From Epiperipatus broadwayi (lineage: Eukaryota; Onychophora; Udeonychophora; Euonychophora; Peripatidae), in assembly GCA_028023455.1 (NCBI GenBank), contig JAQFVV010006635.1, positions 62,001-126,000 of the forward strand: a DNA stretch of 64,000 nucleotides. Direction: 5' to 3'. The translations under genes were made by a program, and so were the position numbers. The first letter of the stretch is position 1. Every line of letters begins with the position of its first letter. The notes under the pieces are model-generated. The model worked only from the letters and a program-made list of their open reading frames with translations. It was not told the origin of the DNA and searched no databases. Of the stretch, positions 11,959 to 24,910 are shown piece by piece.

Positions 11959-14790
11959 AACGATTAACATAGCTGTTGTTAATGAAATTTGTCTTCAAAA
12001 GGAAGGACTTGATAAATAAATAATTAGGTACTTACAAGTTTTTTGGAATGGCAAATGTATCCGTAAAAAAGACTGCATTTTGTCAAATTAATATAATTTA
12101 ATATTTTCTATTCCTGAAATGCCACCACATCAGTGGAATGCTAATGGTGTTAAAAATTAATGCAAAATTATACCTGCACTCATTTTATTAATGTGTATGA
12201 TTTAACATTTATATTCAGAGAATTGTGCTAGATAGCATTATTATAGAAATACCATTAAATGGTCAATACTTTTCTTTTTGGAGACTTTAATACATGTATT
12301 TCAATCAAAAGTTGTCAAAAATAATGGCATTAGCACTATAAGCTCAAATGGTTTCTTGTTATTAAATTTTTACATAAAATAAAGATTGACCATCAGAAGC
12401 ACTTTGTTTAAGAAGAAAAAATCACTATTGAGAAACATGGATGCATCCATGCTCAAAAAATGGCATTCAGTAAGGTGCATTATAATTATGAATTAGAATA
12501 CAAGAAAATTTGTATTCCATGAGCATTTACAGTAAAGTCATAGATCAATATGTTCCAATCTTAAAATGATAATTGCATTTAAAAATATATTTTTTTCCAT
12601 CATATTCACAAGAAAATTAATTCTTGATTCTTCATACTAAATTTTTACAATGATTAAACAATAAAATTTCTAATTTTGGTTTCTCAGGATTGATATGTTA
12701 ATACGACATGGAATTCTTTTAAAAGGTTTGTTATAAATAAATTTAGTTATTGTTGGGTTCACAAAACAAAGAATCATGACTGCTTTTATGACAATAATTT
12801 TATTATTAAGTACTTGATTGAAATGAAACATGCCTTTTTCTTGTGGGAAGAATTATAAATTGAATGTGAAGCTTCATAATAATGATGAAAACTTAAGGAT
12901 AGAAATTAGATGGTTGACAAAAGCACTTTAAATAAATGGTGGATTAAAACTACAAAAAATAAAAATATTTGTTGTTTGTGGACACTTTAGGGTTTTGATA
13001 CACTGAAGATAACATCTGGACCTCATAAATATTATAACAATTCTGGTAAATTATTTAGTGGCATTTTTACTTGACTACAATGACATTTTGAACAGATAAA
13101 AATAGTATTATCATCTTTTGAATAATGGTACAAAAATTAAGATTATGATTTTTAATGGTATATCTATTCTGACTATTTATTTAGATTTGGAGAAAGATTT
13201 TCATCTTGGTAAAATTAAATTAGCTCTTGATAATCTTAAAAATGAAAAGAGTATAGTTTCTGATGACATGTTTTGAGAAGTCTTTAAAATATGGTAATGA
13301 TAATATATTAGTTTAAAAAATAGTGGACTTTTTTTTTTAGAAAAATATGAAGTACATATAAAATGGTGCTATCTGAACTTTAGAAACAAAGGAAATAGAC
13401 AGAATAGAATATCTTTATTATCCACTGTAGTAAAGAGACTTTCAAGTATTTTTTAAACACAATATTTCAAGTAATAGATAGATAAATCATTATTAAAAAC
13501 TCATTATAGTTTTAAAGAATTAATAAGCACTAGACCCATGATTTTTGTTCCCATGCAAATACAAGGAAAGTGTCAGAAACAAAAGAATAATTTATATATT
13601 ACTTCTATTAATTTTATCAAGATATTTGACTCAATTAACCAAATAGATCTTCTGTACTGTTTGAAACTAGATGTTTTTTTTTTACCAATGTTTATTGATA
13701 TTATACAGCTTTTATGTGATGGAATGAAAATAAATATTATTACTTTTAGTAAAAATCTAGGGCATTTGAACAGAAAACAGTTACATAATAATGTATATAC
13801 TTATTTTAATATTTGTTTGCAAATTGATATAATTGTTGTCTTTGAAATTTTCTAGGCAACTTAATGAATGAGGAATGAAGATGCTACACATATTTGATTG
13901 ATATAATTTTAAATTTAAATTAATTAAAAGAAAGAATTTCAACTTCTTGAATTCTGGATTTACAGTATATTAATTGTTGTGCTATTTTTTTCTAGTTTAA
14001 AAGATGACATATTGAATGTATTTAGCATTTTGACTGAAGCATATAAAGACTTTGATTTGGCAATTAATATTTCAAAACATATTTTTTTATCAGTTAATAG
14101 TGGAAGAAAAATCTTGAGCAAATTTTAGCTTGAATGGTAATCAAATTGAAGATGTAAATGAATTTAAATATACCTATGAGTATAAAAGTGGACTTAGATG
14201 TTGAGATGGTGTTAAGAATATTTCATTACATTGAAATGCAACTAAATTAATTGTATATAGAAAATTATTTTTTATTCAATTTATTGTATAGAAGTGAAAT
14301 ATGGACATACTATTGATGTAACATGAAGATATTAGGTTTTTTTTTTTTTTTCAGGAATGTTCTGCAAATTTTTAAAATAACAATGGTAATGTCATAAGAC
14401 TAATCAATATGTTTTGCAATTTTCTGGTATACTATAGAAAAAGGCTAAAATCATATCTTCCTTGTTTTAACATGGGAAATGAATGAACAATACAAAACTT
14501 CCCAATAAAGTGTTTTGTTGTAAACTAAAGCATGGTTTGTGAGAGAAGTAGAGACAGACTCTATATTATAATGATGATCTCAAACTCATTTTTAAAAAGT
14601 GAATTCATGCAGAAAATACAATAGGAAATAGAATCATATTAGACAGCTAGAATTAGATATAGTCAAAGAATTTTTTAAAGCATTTCTGCAGGAGTTAAAA
14701 AAGCATCACAGAATATCAGATGAAAAGAATAATAAATCGGCATATTCTATATGTGGATGTATTTGTGATTCATTGATTGGTATGTAATAT
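11959..14790 (+). pseudogene. Decayed LINE (endonuclease plus reverse transcriptase)
   Basis: Translating across frameshifts and stops gives a recognisable non-LTR retrotransposon. Near 12270-12300 is FGDFNT, the endonuclease GDFNA block. At 12360-12490 NGF..LNF and MDAS..KKWHS correspond to the SNGLLLL and WMHPRSKHWH-type blocks. At 13535-13750 MIFVPMQIQGKC, YITSINFIKIFDSIN and LLCDGM correspond to reverse transcriptase blocks in which the AFD catalytic aspartate survives as IFD. Near 14730-14785 YSICGCICDSLIG matches the C-terminal zinc-finger tail of this LINE type. The order and spacing suggest a nearly full-length but ancient, inactive insertion on the plus strand. The 5' limit is approximate. 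Confidence 0.75.
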
Positions 14791-15925
14791 TTTATTATTT
14801 ATATCTTTTTTTCCTCTTGCAGATAAAATAGTCATATTCATCTGCAACTTCTCATGATGATATTATAACTAGGAAAAACATTATTGCTCTATAATTTATT
14901 TCAAAACAGGTCTAAATTTTAAATTGGTTTATCTTCTTTTTTTGCTTATATTATTTATAATTTTAAAAGTGACAGTTGCACTGTCTTTGTGTGTTTAATA
15001 TGACCAGATGCATATTTATCACATGATTAATTGAATTTGACTGTCATTTTTATAACCTAGATTTAAATTAACAGGTGTTAAAATTTACGATTTATTTTAG
15101 ATTCACATCAAGCTTAGGATTATTTTTTATGTAGCTTATTCTATGTAATCTACCTAACAATGAATATCATAGATATTTATAGACTCACAATGAAATAAGA
15201 ATAAAAAATCAATAATACAAAAAAATTTTCAACCAAAAATTAACAAATTTTATAACTAATGTTCTTCAAAGAGAAATCGGTGCCGATATAGTACGTGCTC
15301 AATGCCATTTTGAATTTTATAACTCACCCAAATTCTCCACTGACACATTCAAGTGATAAATGACATCGATTATCAACATGTGGTTTCAAAAATGATGGGT
15401 ACAAAATTGCAAATTTCATTATTAATTAATAAATCAAAATGCAAAGTTTACAATTGCCATATATTTAAAAATCAAAATCCTAATTTTGATCAATATTTAA
15501 TAAAAAAATAAAAACCAAATCATGAGAGTAAATATTTTGCATTAACATACGTTATCACAATTTAGATAAATCTTTCAAAAATTAAAATGCAATTTATAGT
15601 TTGTTATTAGCCTACGAAAGAAATCAAAAGGCAGTTTATGTTTTCTACTTTAAAAAAAAAATCAAAAACATTCAAATGATCAACAGCAATGAACAAAGAA
15701 TTTCTGACGAGAAAAAACTAAAATCCTATTATTTGTAAAAGTAATATGCTGTATTTCATATTTTATAAGTGGTAATCTTTTGGCATGTTAATAAAAAGTA
15801 GGTTAATTAGGCTTCTTTTTTTTTAAGATTAGAAGACTTAAATTGCTTTTTGATTTCTTTTATAGGTTTATAACAAACTTAAATTGCATTTTGATTTTTG
15901 AAAGATTTATATAAATTGTGATAAC

Positions 15926-16705
15926 TGTAGTATTTTGTAAAAATGGCAAACATGTTTGTGCACTCCAGAAAAACTAGAATTTATTCGAAAGGTTGTTTTT
16001 AGATCGCGCATTGATAACTGGTGAATTTAATTAAGGCATTAACGTAATGGCGAACGTTAATTCCAAGAAATATTTGCTGATTGCAAATATTTCTAGATAA
16101 AAGACATTACCTTATTGGACAATGGAATTAATTGCTGCAGATATCAGACAGCTATAAAAAGACTGTATAACAACTACACAGAGTAGTATAGAGAGTATTA
16201 GAGGCAGTTATTTTGAGTACAATTCCAGTAGAGATATCTCGTGTCAAGGCTTGCGGTTAATGACCAGTGCCCAGTGGAAATGTAGTCCATGGGTGTAGCT
16301 GAAAGAGCCCATAGAGATGGGGAGACCGCAGCAGAGATATTGAGAGCATTCATTGCAGAGCATTCATAGCAGAGCATTTGTTGCAAGAGAACAGCAGAGC
16401 ATTTGTTGCAAAAGACCAGCAGAGCATTCATTGCAAGAGAACAGCAGAGCATTTGTAGCAGAGCATTCATTGTAGAGCATTTTTTGCAGAGCATTCTTAG
16501 CAGAGCACTTGTTGCAGAGCATTTGTTGCAGAGCATTCAAGCAGAGCATTCATTGCAAGAGAACAGTGTGGGAATTGAACATTAGCGAACTGTAGAGATA
16601 AAGTTGTTGCGAACTATTTGCTATTCTGATTACATGAAATCTTGTGAGTCTTTCATAGTATATATTTAATTGCCGGATGCACAGTCACACTTGTGGAATA
16701 TAACA
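15926..16705 (+). repeat. 5' LTR
   Basis: TG...CA ends. TATA-like GCTATAAAAAGACTG near 16150 probably drives transcription. A GCAGAGCATT-based minisatellite occupies about 16345-16560; AGTATATATTTAATTGC lies near the 3' end. Confidence 0.85.
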
Positions 16706-16990
16706 TTGGCACAGTCGTATTTGGAACCTGTGAGTAGCGAATAAATTTTGAACAAGTTTAGCTATAGATGAAGAAACCTGGTGAAAATGGAAAGCCCAGT
16801 TAGTAATGTTAATAACGGAAGCTGAGTTCCACCATGTTTGTGCAGTCACCATTGAACATGTAACTGGCAAAGAAGTTCGACAGCAGTTAAATTGTACATT
16901 TCTGAGTGAAATAACAGGAAATATGTTTCTCCAAGTAGAAAAAAAAACACCAAGGAATCACAACAAGGGTTTTTTTGGAGTGGAGGAAGG
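16706..16990 (+). other. Internal region with PBS-like start and polypurine tract
   Basis: Just after the LTR, TTGGCACAGTCG occupies the primer-binding position. GGAGTGGAGGAAGG directly before the 3' LTR is a polypurine tract. The remainder has short open frames broken by stops, no recognised domain. Confidence 0.7.
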
Positions 16991-17686
16991 TGTAGTATTT
17001 TGTAAAAATGGCAGACATGTTTGTGCACTCCAGAAAAACTAGAATTTATTCGAAAGGTTGTTTTTAGATCACGCCCTGATAACTGAGGAATTTAATTAAG
17101 GCATTATCATAATGGTGAATGTTAATTCCAAGAAATATTTGCTGATTGCAAATATTTCTAGATAAATGACATTACCTTATTGGACAATGGAATTAATTGC
17201 TGCAGTTATCAGACAGCTATAAAAAGACTGTATAACAACTATGCAGAGTAGTATCAAGAGTATTAGAGGCAGTTATTTTGAGTACAACTCCAGTAGTTAT
17301 TTTGCATCAAGGCTTGCGGTTAATAACCAGTGCCCAATGGAAATGTAGTCCATGGGTGTAGCTGAAAAAGCCCATAGAGATGGGGAGACTGCAGCGGAGA
17401 TATTGAGAGCATACGTTGCAGAGCATTCATAGCACAGCATTTGTTGTAGAGCATTCATTGCAGAGCATTCATAGCATTCATTGTAGAGCATTCATTGCAG
17501 AGCATTCATTGCAGAGCATTCGAGCAGATCATCTGTTGCAAGAGAACAGCATGGGAATTGAACATTAGCGAACTGTAGAGATAGAGTTGTTGCAGACTAT
17601 TCGCTATTCTGATTACGTGAAATATTGTGTCTTTCATAGTATATATTTAATTGCTGGATGCACAGTCACACTTGCAGAATATAACA
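16991..17686 (+). repeat. 3' LTR
   Basis: Same ends and TATA-like box (near 17218) as the 5' LTR. It is 84 bp shorter, chiefly because its GCAGAGCATT minisatellite (about 17405-17530) has fewer units. Confidence 0.85.
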
Positions 17687-17971
17687 ATAACGTATGTTAA
17701 TGCAAAGTATTTACTCACATTATTTGATTTTTTTATTAAATGTTAAATATTGATCAAAATTAGGATTTTGATTTTTACATACTCAATGACAATTGCAAAC
17801 TTTGCATTTTGACTTTTTAATTAATGATGAAATTTGCGATTTTGTAACTACCTTTTTTTTTGAAACCACATGTTGATAATCAATGTCATTTATCACTGAA
17901 TGTGTCAGTGGGAATTTTGGGTGAGTTATAAAATTCAAAATGGCATCAAACGGGTACTATATAGGCACCGA

Positions 17972-18545
17972 GAAATCTATAACCTGCAAAGGGCCATTTG
18001 TTGTTTGACTTCTTTTGTCTTTTACATTCAAAATACTTTGCATTTTCCATTTTTATCAAAAAATTGAATTATAATTAAGAATATTTACATATTTTAAGTA
18101 AATTGTTATTATTATTACATATTTATTTTACTTTATGCGTTATGTATTATTACCATTCTTTTTTTTTCTATTAAAAACTATTTAATGTAAGAATTCATTC
18201 AAAAAAATTGTATTAACTAAAGCATTTGAGAATACTGATTCTACATTATTTGGGCAGAAACTAAAACGAATTAAATCAATTGATTACAGTTATTCTAGAT
18301 AAAAAGTCATTATTGCAATTAATAAACTTTTACAATTTTATTTTCTATCAAGATAGCAATTAGGAATATAAGAATAATGATTTCTCTTATTTAACAATGA
18401 ATCATGGTGTTGCATAGTTTTAAATTTGAAGATTTAATGAATAATCATACTCAATATTCTGAAAAAAAAGTGGAAATTGAATTTTAGAATGAAAACTTTA
18501 GAATCTACTAAGTTAGTTAACCCATAAGCTAAGTAGTGTTATAGT
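17972..18545. other. A+T-rich DNA, nothing recognised
   Basis: No gene, RNA or clear repeat seen. Confidence 0.6.
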
Positions 18546-19144
18546 TGTTAGAGTTCTCCTTTCCCTCAGAAATTGACTATTCCAGATTCCTTCTTTATCT
18601 GATCAGATTAAGCATTTTTTGCTGCTGGCCAATAGGCTGATGTATAGCTAAATACATAGCCAATGATCAGTACAGGCCATTAAGCAAGGATGCTTGCTGA
18701 ATCCGAATGTTTTCAATAAGGTCAGAGATCTGGCTATAAATAATCAGCCTTTTGTGAGAACATCTGTCTGACCTACAAAGACTGTACATGTTCAACCAGG
18801 GAACCTCTGCTAACCTAAACAGCAGTAAGCATTCCCATTAATAGCAATACCCTATTTGTTCACACAGCTAGGCAAGTACATAGAGAGACCGGATGCTGCT
18901 AAGACTACTGTTGACTTGAAGCAAGCTGTCTTGTATAGACAGAAGAGCCATTCTCCCTATCCATGAGGCAAGCTACCAGGTGTAGCTGGAAGTAGTAGAA
19001 CCACAAGACCCAGATCCAAGAGTTCACATTATAACTGTATTATTTATTGTATATATTTGTGAATATAATAAAGATTATATTAACTGTAATACTGGTGTTA
19101 GTATTATTTTCTGAAGATTGGGTCTGTAATCCAGACCAAACACA
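18546..19144 (+). mobile_element. Probable solo LTR
   Basis: A block of distinctly more balanced composition runs from TGTTAGAGTTCTCC to CCAGACCAAACACA. It has a TATA-like GGCTATAAATAATC near 18731 and AATAAAG near 19067 in promoter-then-polyadenylation order. Possible imperfect target duplication ATAGT (18541-18545) / ATAAT (19145-19149). No second copy in the window. Confidence 0.55.
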
Positions 19145-19589
19145 ATAATATTTAATTGAAATAGCTTTTTTTTAAAAATCAGAGATAGCAAATACTATAA
19201 TAAAGACAAATAATGCAGGGAAAAAATTAATATGAATAAAAAGACAAGGATTTTATTCCAAAAATAAGTTTAATGTTGGATAACAGAACACCTCTTCAAC
19301 AACAACAACAAAAAAACGTAAGTGTATTAATTAAACTATTTTGATCCAATTCATTTGTAAAACTAACAGCAGGTGCAAATGTGAATTCAGCAGAGCAACA
19401 GCATTTATAAAACACCTATTTTAATAAAAATGGGAGTCTATATATAAGTATATTATTTTTAAAATACCATCATAATACCAATCTCTTTTCATCTATTGAT
19501 AATAGTATTAATATTACATTTTCCTTTTTTTCTCTTACAATTCTTCATAAGAAATGTGTATTATTTTTTAAATGCTTTTATTTAATTTT

Positions 19590-20350
19590 TTTTTATGTTT
19601 GGGTCAAATCTTGCAAACCAATTATTAATCTATTTCTGCAAATGGATTTTTTTTAAAATTTTGTGTGCAAGATCAATTTAGATGGTATTACAATACAACA
19701 ATACAATTAATTGTTTGAGATCATCCAGGCTAACAATATTTGTGGGCTATATTTTAAACTGCATTTGAATTAATTCAGGAAGTTTTAGTCTTGTGTGGAA
19801 AGATAATAGTATATATTTTTTTAAATGCTTTTGTCTAAAGTAAGAAATTTTAGGTGTATTTACAATTAATTAAAATAGAAAGAAGAAAAAAGGAAGTGTG
19901 AAATCTTAATTTCCCTTTGGATTGTTTATGTAAAACTTCCTTTTTTAAAATTACTTCCCTTAACAGCAGCAAAAGTCTTGGAATTGATTATTAAATTACT
20001 TCTATTGAACAGAATTTCTTCAAATTTTGTAAATTATTTGATACAGATGACAATATAAGATTCTAGAGTTAGTATGAACAGATTTTTTCAAATTTTGTGC
20101 AGGTGTTTAGTTTCTGTGCCATTTCAATATTTCAGACTTATAGGGCTTTGACTGTGTTGGTAGGTGAGATTTCAAACTGCATTCAAATTGATTTGGGAAA
20201 TTTTTAGTCTTGTGCAATAACTGACACTATATAAAGAAATTGCTTTTATGTAATTTACAGAAGAAATTTTAGGGGTGTTCATGGCTAATTAAAAGAAAAA
20301 GAAATGAAAAATAATATCTTCAATTTCCATTAGGATTATTTACATAAAAC
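19590..20350 (+). repeat. Family D dispersed repeat, two diverged copies
   Basis: 19600-19940 and 20080-20355 share AAATTTTGTG, AACTGCATT..AATTGATT, TTTTAGTCTTGTG, AGAAATTTTAGG.GT and AATTTCC.TTRGGATT in the same order. A third copy is at 44160-44530. Nature unknown. Confidence 0.6.
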
Positions 20351-20359
20351 TGCTGTTTC

Positions 20360-21479
20360 ACAAAAACAAAAATTTTACAACTATTTAAAAGACTTTATTT
20401 ACTAGATATATTTTATTTAACTTCTCCCTTTGGTGTGTTAGTTTGGGTCAAATTTTGTCTCGTGTATTTTTGAAACAAAATGCCAAAACATTAAAAAATA
20501 ATGCAGATTAAAAATATTTTTTAAAAAATGCTCAAGAACTAATGAACTAAAAAACAAAAAATAATTATTTTTGGAGCCATACATTAATTCAAGCAATAAT
20601 AGAATATTTGGTTCAATCACAAGATGTAATGCTTGAATTAATTGAAAATTACATATAGCTATTAAAATTGTGATTCAATATTTTTTTTTGCTTTTTATTA
20701 CATTAGTTTTCAAATGAAATAACAGCATTTCATAAAAAAAAATTTTTATATTATTTAATCTTTTTTTTTTTTTTAAGTCTCTATTTCATTTCTTCTATCA
20801 ATCTTTGCTAATGTCTTCCTAATAACTATTGCTGTTAAAGTGTTAAAAAAAGAATGGATAAAGATAATCAATGACTTTGAAAGAGGAAAAGGCAATTAAA
20901 TCATTTTCAGCAATTAATATTAATTATCTTAAATGAACAATTTTGTCCCACAATACTGTTTTTTAGAAAAGCAGCTGTAAAAATTATGTTATTCTTATCA
21001 ATAGTATTCTGTTTCTAAGTCTTCCCAGAATAACTTGAATCAATTAGAATGATGATTACAAAAATAATATTAATAAATATAACTTTAACTAAGATTTAAT
21101 CAGTTCAGATATTGTCTTGCAAAACAAACTCTGTGCATCAAATTAGGCAAAAATGATTTCAGCAACAAATTAGTTTATGAAACAAATTTCAATTGTTAAA
21201 TCATAAGGTTTCCATAGGATATTACATTATCAAAATTTTTAAGGAAATTTGGGGAAAAAATGAAAAAGTTGAGATATGCTATATGATTTAGAAAGTTAAA
21301 TAACTGCAATATTATCTAGTTGTATTTCATAGGACAAAACTGGTATAAAATTTATACTAGGTAAATGAGAGAATTTTTGGTAGGATATATTTATTATGCA
21401 TATCAATGCAAAAATGATAGAATTCAAATTATATTATCGAAATATATGTTTTCACAATCAATTGTTTACAGAATAACCT
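20360..21479. other. A+T-rich DNA, nothing recognised
   Basis: No gene or defined repeat seen. Confidence 0.6.
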
Positions 21480-23330
21480 AGTTTTATAGGGACTTGAAAC
21501 TAATTTTTAATGATATTCCCATAATGATATTATTATTACTAGAGATTAATGCTAAGATTGGAAGTCGTAAAAGAAGACACAATTTTAAAAGAAGAGACAT
21601 GAAACTCAAAAAATGGAAAAAAAAAAGTTGTCAATATACTAAAAATAGAAATATTGAAAAAAAAATTTCAAGCAGCATTTTAAAAAAAAAATTATTATTT
21701 TGGGTAAAAAAATTACATTCTAAAGACAAAATTCTCAATAAGATTTTGAAGAAATCTGTTATTGGAGTTATACCAAAAAAAAAAAAAAGATTAGAAAATA
21801 TTGAATCACATAGAAACATAAAAATTAGTACAGGAAAAAGTAAATGCTTAAGGAATAATTTTAAAAAACAACAGTCTAAGACAAAAAATAATGAGATAAA
21901 AAAAAGTTAAAACGGTAGAGAAAAATAGTTATAAGTTCAATGTAAAGGTATAAAAATTATCATGATATATATATATATATAAATCCAGAAAAATATACAA
22001 GTTTGATAAAAGCTTAACAGAAAATAGTAATAAATCAGAATCATAGTAAAAGATAAACAAAAGTAATACTTTTTGCCACCATCTAGAGTAAGTTAGAATA
22101 ATTGGTAATTACCAGTTGCAGATGTAATGCATATTTTTAATATTTGAACTCCTATTCACAGACCAGTTTCTAGTTTTTTCCTATCTAATGAGTCCTGAGA
22201 GTGAAAGTTGGAAAAAATGAGTTATGTATTTAGTAATCATCTTTAACTTCATTTTATTTGTCAAGATTAAAACTTAGAAATTCAAATAAGCCTAAAATCC
22301 AACTTTTTTACTATTTATATAGATCAATGGAGATCTGTTTTATTGGTTAAGATGACTGTATAGTGATTTTTGTTACATTCCTATCCAGAAAAATGTTTAC
22401 CTACAATTAATGTAGAATTGATGGCATTAAAAATATATAGATGCTGAAATGATTTTGATCGTATCACCATTAAAAAAGGTTGATTTGGATTCAAAATCTT
22501 AGACATTTAAATTTCAAGTTTTAGGTTTAACAGATGACTACTGATTGCATGTATTCATTTCTCCCATCTTTGAATGTTAGGGCTTCATTGATAAAGACAA
22601 AAACTAGTATGAATGTAGGAATTAAAATAATAATAATAGGAATTATATATGCATATGATAATCGCAGATTAGCTTACACTGAGTGACAGTAAAGTGAGTT
22701 GCTTTTATTTTGTTGATTAAATTGAATGCTTGATTAATTTTTTTAAATAAAAGATTAACATTTTAAAATGATGAGAAGATTAGTGTTATAAATTATAAAA
22801 GGCAGATTTGATTAATAAATATCAGAAAAATTACTAAGTTTTCTTAAATCACAGCATCATTATAATGAATATAGCATTTTATTAAAAAGTATTTATAGAA
22901 CAGTGAATAAAAAAAAATAAACGCCTTGGAAATGATCAGATGTGATAGAATTTATCTCAAAAAGTTCACAGCTATATAATAGTGCAAGGGAAATAAAAAA
23001 TATCTAAAAGATGGGCAAAATTATCTTTAATACTAGCCAGCAAAAACAGAATCATATTATAAAAAATGCAGAACCATTGCACTATTACATTAATAAGAAA
23101 TTTAGGTCAATTTTCCATAAACATCTTAAAAAATAAAAATGTTAGGTATAGAAACACATAGCAAATGAGAATTTAGAGATCATAGCTTATATTATACAAC
23201 ATATTTTGTCTTTCACTTCACTGCAATGAAATTCAGAAAAACGAAAAGAATTTATATTATCTTTCAACATATCTTGGACAGAGTGATTATGCAATATTTG
23301 ATTCGTATGGAATGATAATCCAAGACAAAA
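21480..23330 (+). pseudogene. Very decayed LINE remnant
   Basis: Near 21500-21575 the plus frame reads NDIPIMILLLLEINAKIGS, close to the GDFNAKIG endonuclease block with G and D lost. Near 22905-23130 broken frames give NKRLGNDQ, then NHCTITLIRN followed by INILKNK, resembling the NYRTI.LI...K...ILKN stretch before the reverse transcriptase fingers. Frames are riddled with stops. Support is motif-level only. Confidence 0.45.
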
Positions 23331-23544
23331 AGAAACAAAGTACAAAGAGATGTAATTTCTTCAATTTTATTCATCATAGAAATCATTATAAACATCATAT
23401 GATCACAATTTCTTATGCTTGCTTATAAGTGTTATTTAAACAGACAAAACTCTCTAGACATATTGCCATTGATTACTGTGCAAGCCACAATAATCAATGG
23501 ATGCCAGAAGGCTTGTGCATAAAATCCCCATCTAGTGCCTACTC

Positions 23545-23603
23545 ATCCAATATCCCTAGATTAGTTTCTGACTTGTGGCCTTCATCAGTGAGGAGCCTTG
23601 AAT
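23545..23603 (-). ncRNA. Hammerhead motif, family B, inverted copy
   Basis: The minus strand has CTGATGA, GGC/GTC stem II and GAAAC, but the cleavage triplet GTC has become ATC and one stem I pair is lost. Probably inactive. Confidence 0.6.
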
Positions 23604-23990
23604 CTGAGAGCACTGCACCTAGATCTTAGGATCTATTGCAACCCTCCAGCAGCCATCTTTTATCTCTAATTAACAACAAAACTATAAGTCTTAAACTGAA
23701 AACACTATAATATTTCCAATCCAAGCTCACTAGCTTATATAGTCATAAAGGTCTGAACTCAGTTCAGTACCTATATATTTTGGTTGTCTTTGGTTCTTTA
23801 ATAACTATAACCACCACTATCCTATTAGGAAGGATTGGTTTTAAGCCAATAAATATCACATGATCACCATTTCTTATGCTTGTTTATAACTGTTACTAAA
23901 ACAGGTAAAACTCTCTATATGTATTGCCACTCAGTGCAAGCTAGAGTAATCAATACATTAGATCCTAAGATCTAGGTACAGTGCTCTCGG

Positions 23991-24048
23991 ATCCAAGGCT
24001 TCTCACTGATGAAGGTCACAAGCCAGAAACTATCTGGGGATATTGGAT
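23991..24048 (+). ncRNA. Hammerhead motif, family B monomer 1
   Basis: ATCCAA/TTGGAT distal stem I, CTGATGA at 24006-24012 and GAAAC are present; the G of the GTC triplet is deleted (CTATC), so cleavage is doubtful. Confidence 0.65.
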
Positions 24049-24415
24049 GCATAGGCACTAGATGGAGATTTTATGCACAAACCTTCTGGCATCCATTGAT
24101 TACTCTGGTTTGCACTGAGTGGTAATACATATAGAGAGTTTTGCCTGTTTTAATAGCAGTTATAAGGAAGCATAAGAAATGTTGGTCATGTGATGTTTAT
24201 TGGCTTAAAACCAATCCTGACTAATAGAAAAGTGGTAGCTATGATTATTAAAAAACCAAAGACACCAAAATGTATAGTTACTGAACTGAGATGAAACCTA
24301 TATGACTATATAATCTAGTGAGCTTGGATTGAAAATATAGTGTTTGCAGTTTAAGACTCATAGTTTTGTAGTTAATTAGAGACAAATGGTGAAGATCTAG
24401 ATGCAGTGCTCTCAG

Positions 24416-24474
24416 ATCCAAGGCTCCTCACTGATGAAGCCACAAGCCAGACACTAGTCTGGGGATATTGAATG
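24416..24474 (+). ncRNA. Hammerhead motif, family B monomer 2
   Basis: CTGATGA at 24431-24437 and TAGTC cleavage site (after 24459) are intact, but GAAAC is mutated to GACAC and stem II lost a base. Confidence 0.65.
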
Positions 24475-24851
24475 AGTAGGCCCTAAATGGGGATTTTATG
24501 CACAAGCCTTCTGGCATTAATTGATTACTCTGGTTTTCACTGAGTGGCAATACATATAGAGAGTTTTGCCTGTTTTAATAACAGTAAGAAATGGTGATCA
24601 TTTGATGTTTATTGGCTTACAACCAATCCTGCCTAATAGGATAGTGGTGGTTATGGTTATTAAAAAACCAAAGACACCAAAATGTATAGGTACTGAACTG
24701 AGTTGAGACCTATGACTATATAAGCTAATGAGCTTTGATTGGAAATATAGTGTTTTCAGTTTAAGACTCATAGTTTTGTAGTTAATTAGAGACTAAAGAT
24801 GAATGCTGGTGGATTGCATTAAATCCTAAGATCTAGGTGCAGTGATCTCAG

Positions 24852-24910
24852 ATCCAAGGCTCCTCACTGATGAAGGCCACAAGCCATAAACTAGTCTGGG
24901 GATATTGGAT
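24852..24910 (+). ncRNA. Hammerhead motif, family B monomer 3
   Basis: CTGATGA at 24867-24873, GGC/GCC stem II, and cleavage site after 24896 are present; the first G of GAAA is T (TAAAC). Confidence 0.65.

Larger units (their letters stand above)
15926..17686 (+). mobile_element. Minimal LTR retrotransposon (TRIM-like)
   Basis: Two direct LTRs (780 and 696 bp) beginning TGTAGTATTTTG and ending ATATAACA enclose only 285 bp. The 5-bp target duplication ATAAC is present at 15921-15925 and 17687-17691. The insertion lies inside the right arm of a foldback, whose intact left arm shows the empty-site sequence GTGATAACGTATG. With no gag or pol it must have moved with enzymes from another element. 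Confidence 0.9.
15277..17971. mobile_element. Large foldback element, right arm interrupted
   Basis: The left arm (15277-15640: ATCGGTGCC, CCATTTTGAATTTTATAAC, ATTATCAACATGTGG, AACATACGTTATCAC) is the reverse complement of 15840-15925 joined to 17687-17971. Removing the LTR element at 15926-17686 together with one ATAAC restores a continuous arm. The centre is about 15640-15840. No coding capacity. Confidence 0.85.

Noticed and set aside
16198-17491. Several 60-112 codon frames rich in N-A-L or A-E-H
   Set aside because: They lie in the LTR minisatellite and occur in several frames on both strands.
21494-21910. 138-codon lysine-rich frame
   Set aside because: Mostly poly-A-derived codons; only its first ~25 residues resemble a LINE endonuclease block, so it is annotated as LINE remnant rather than a gene.
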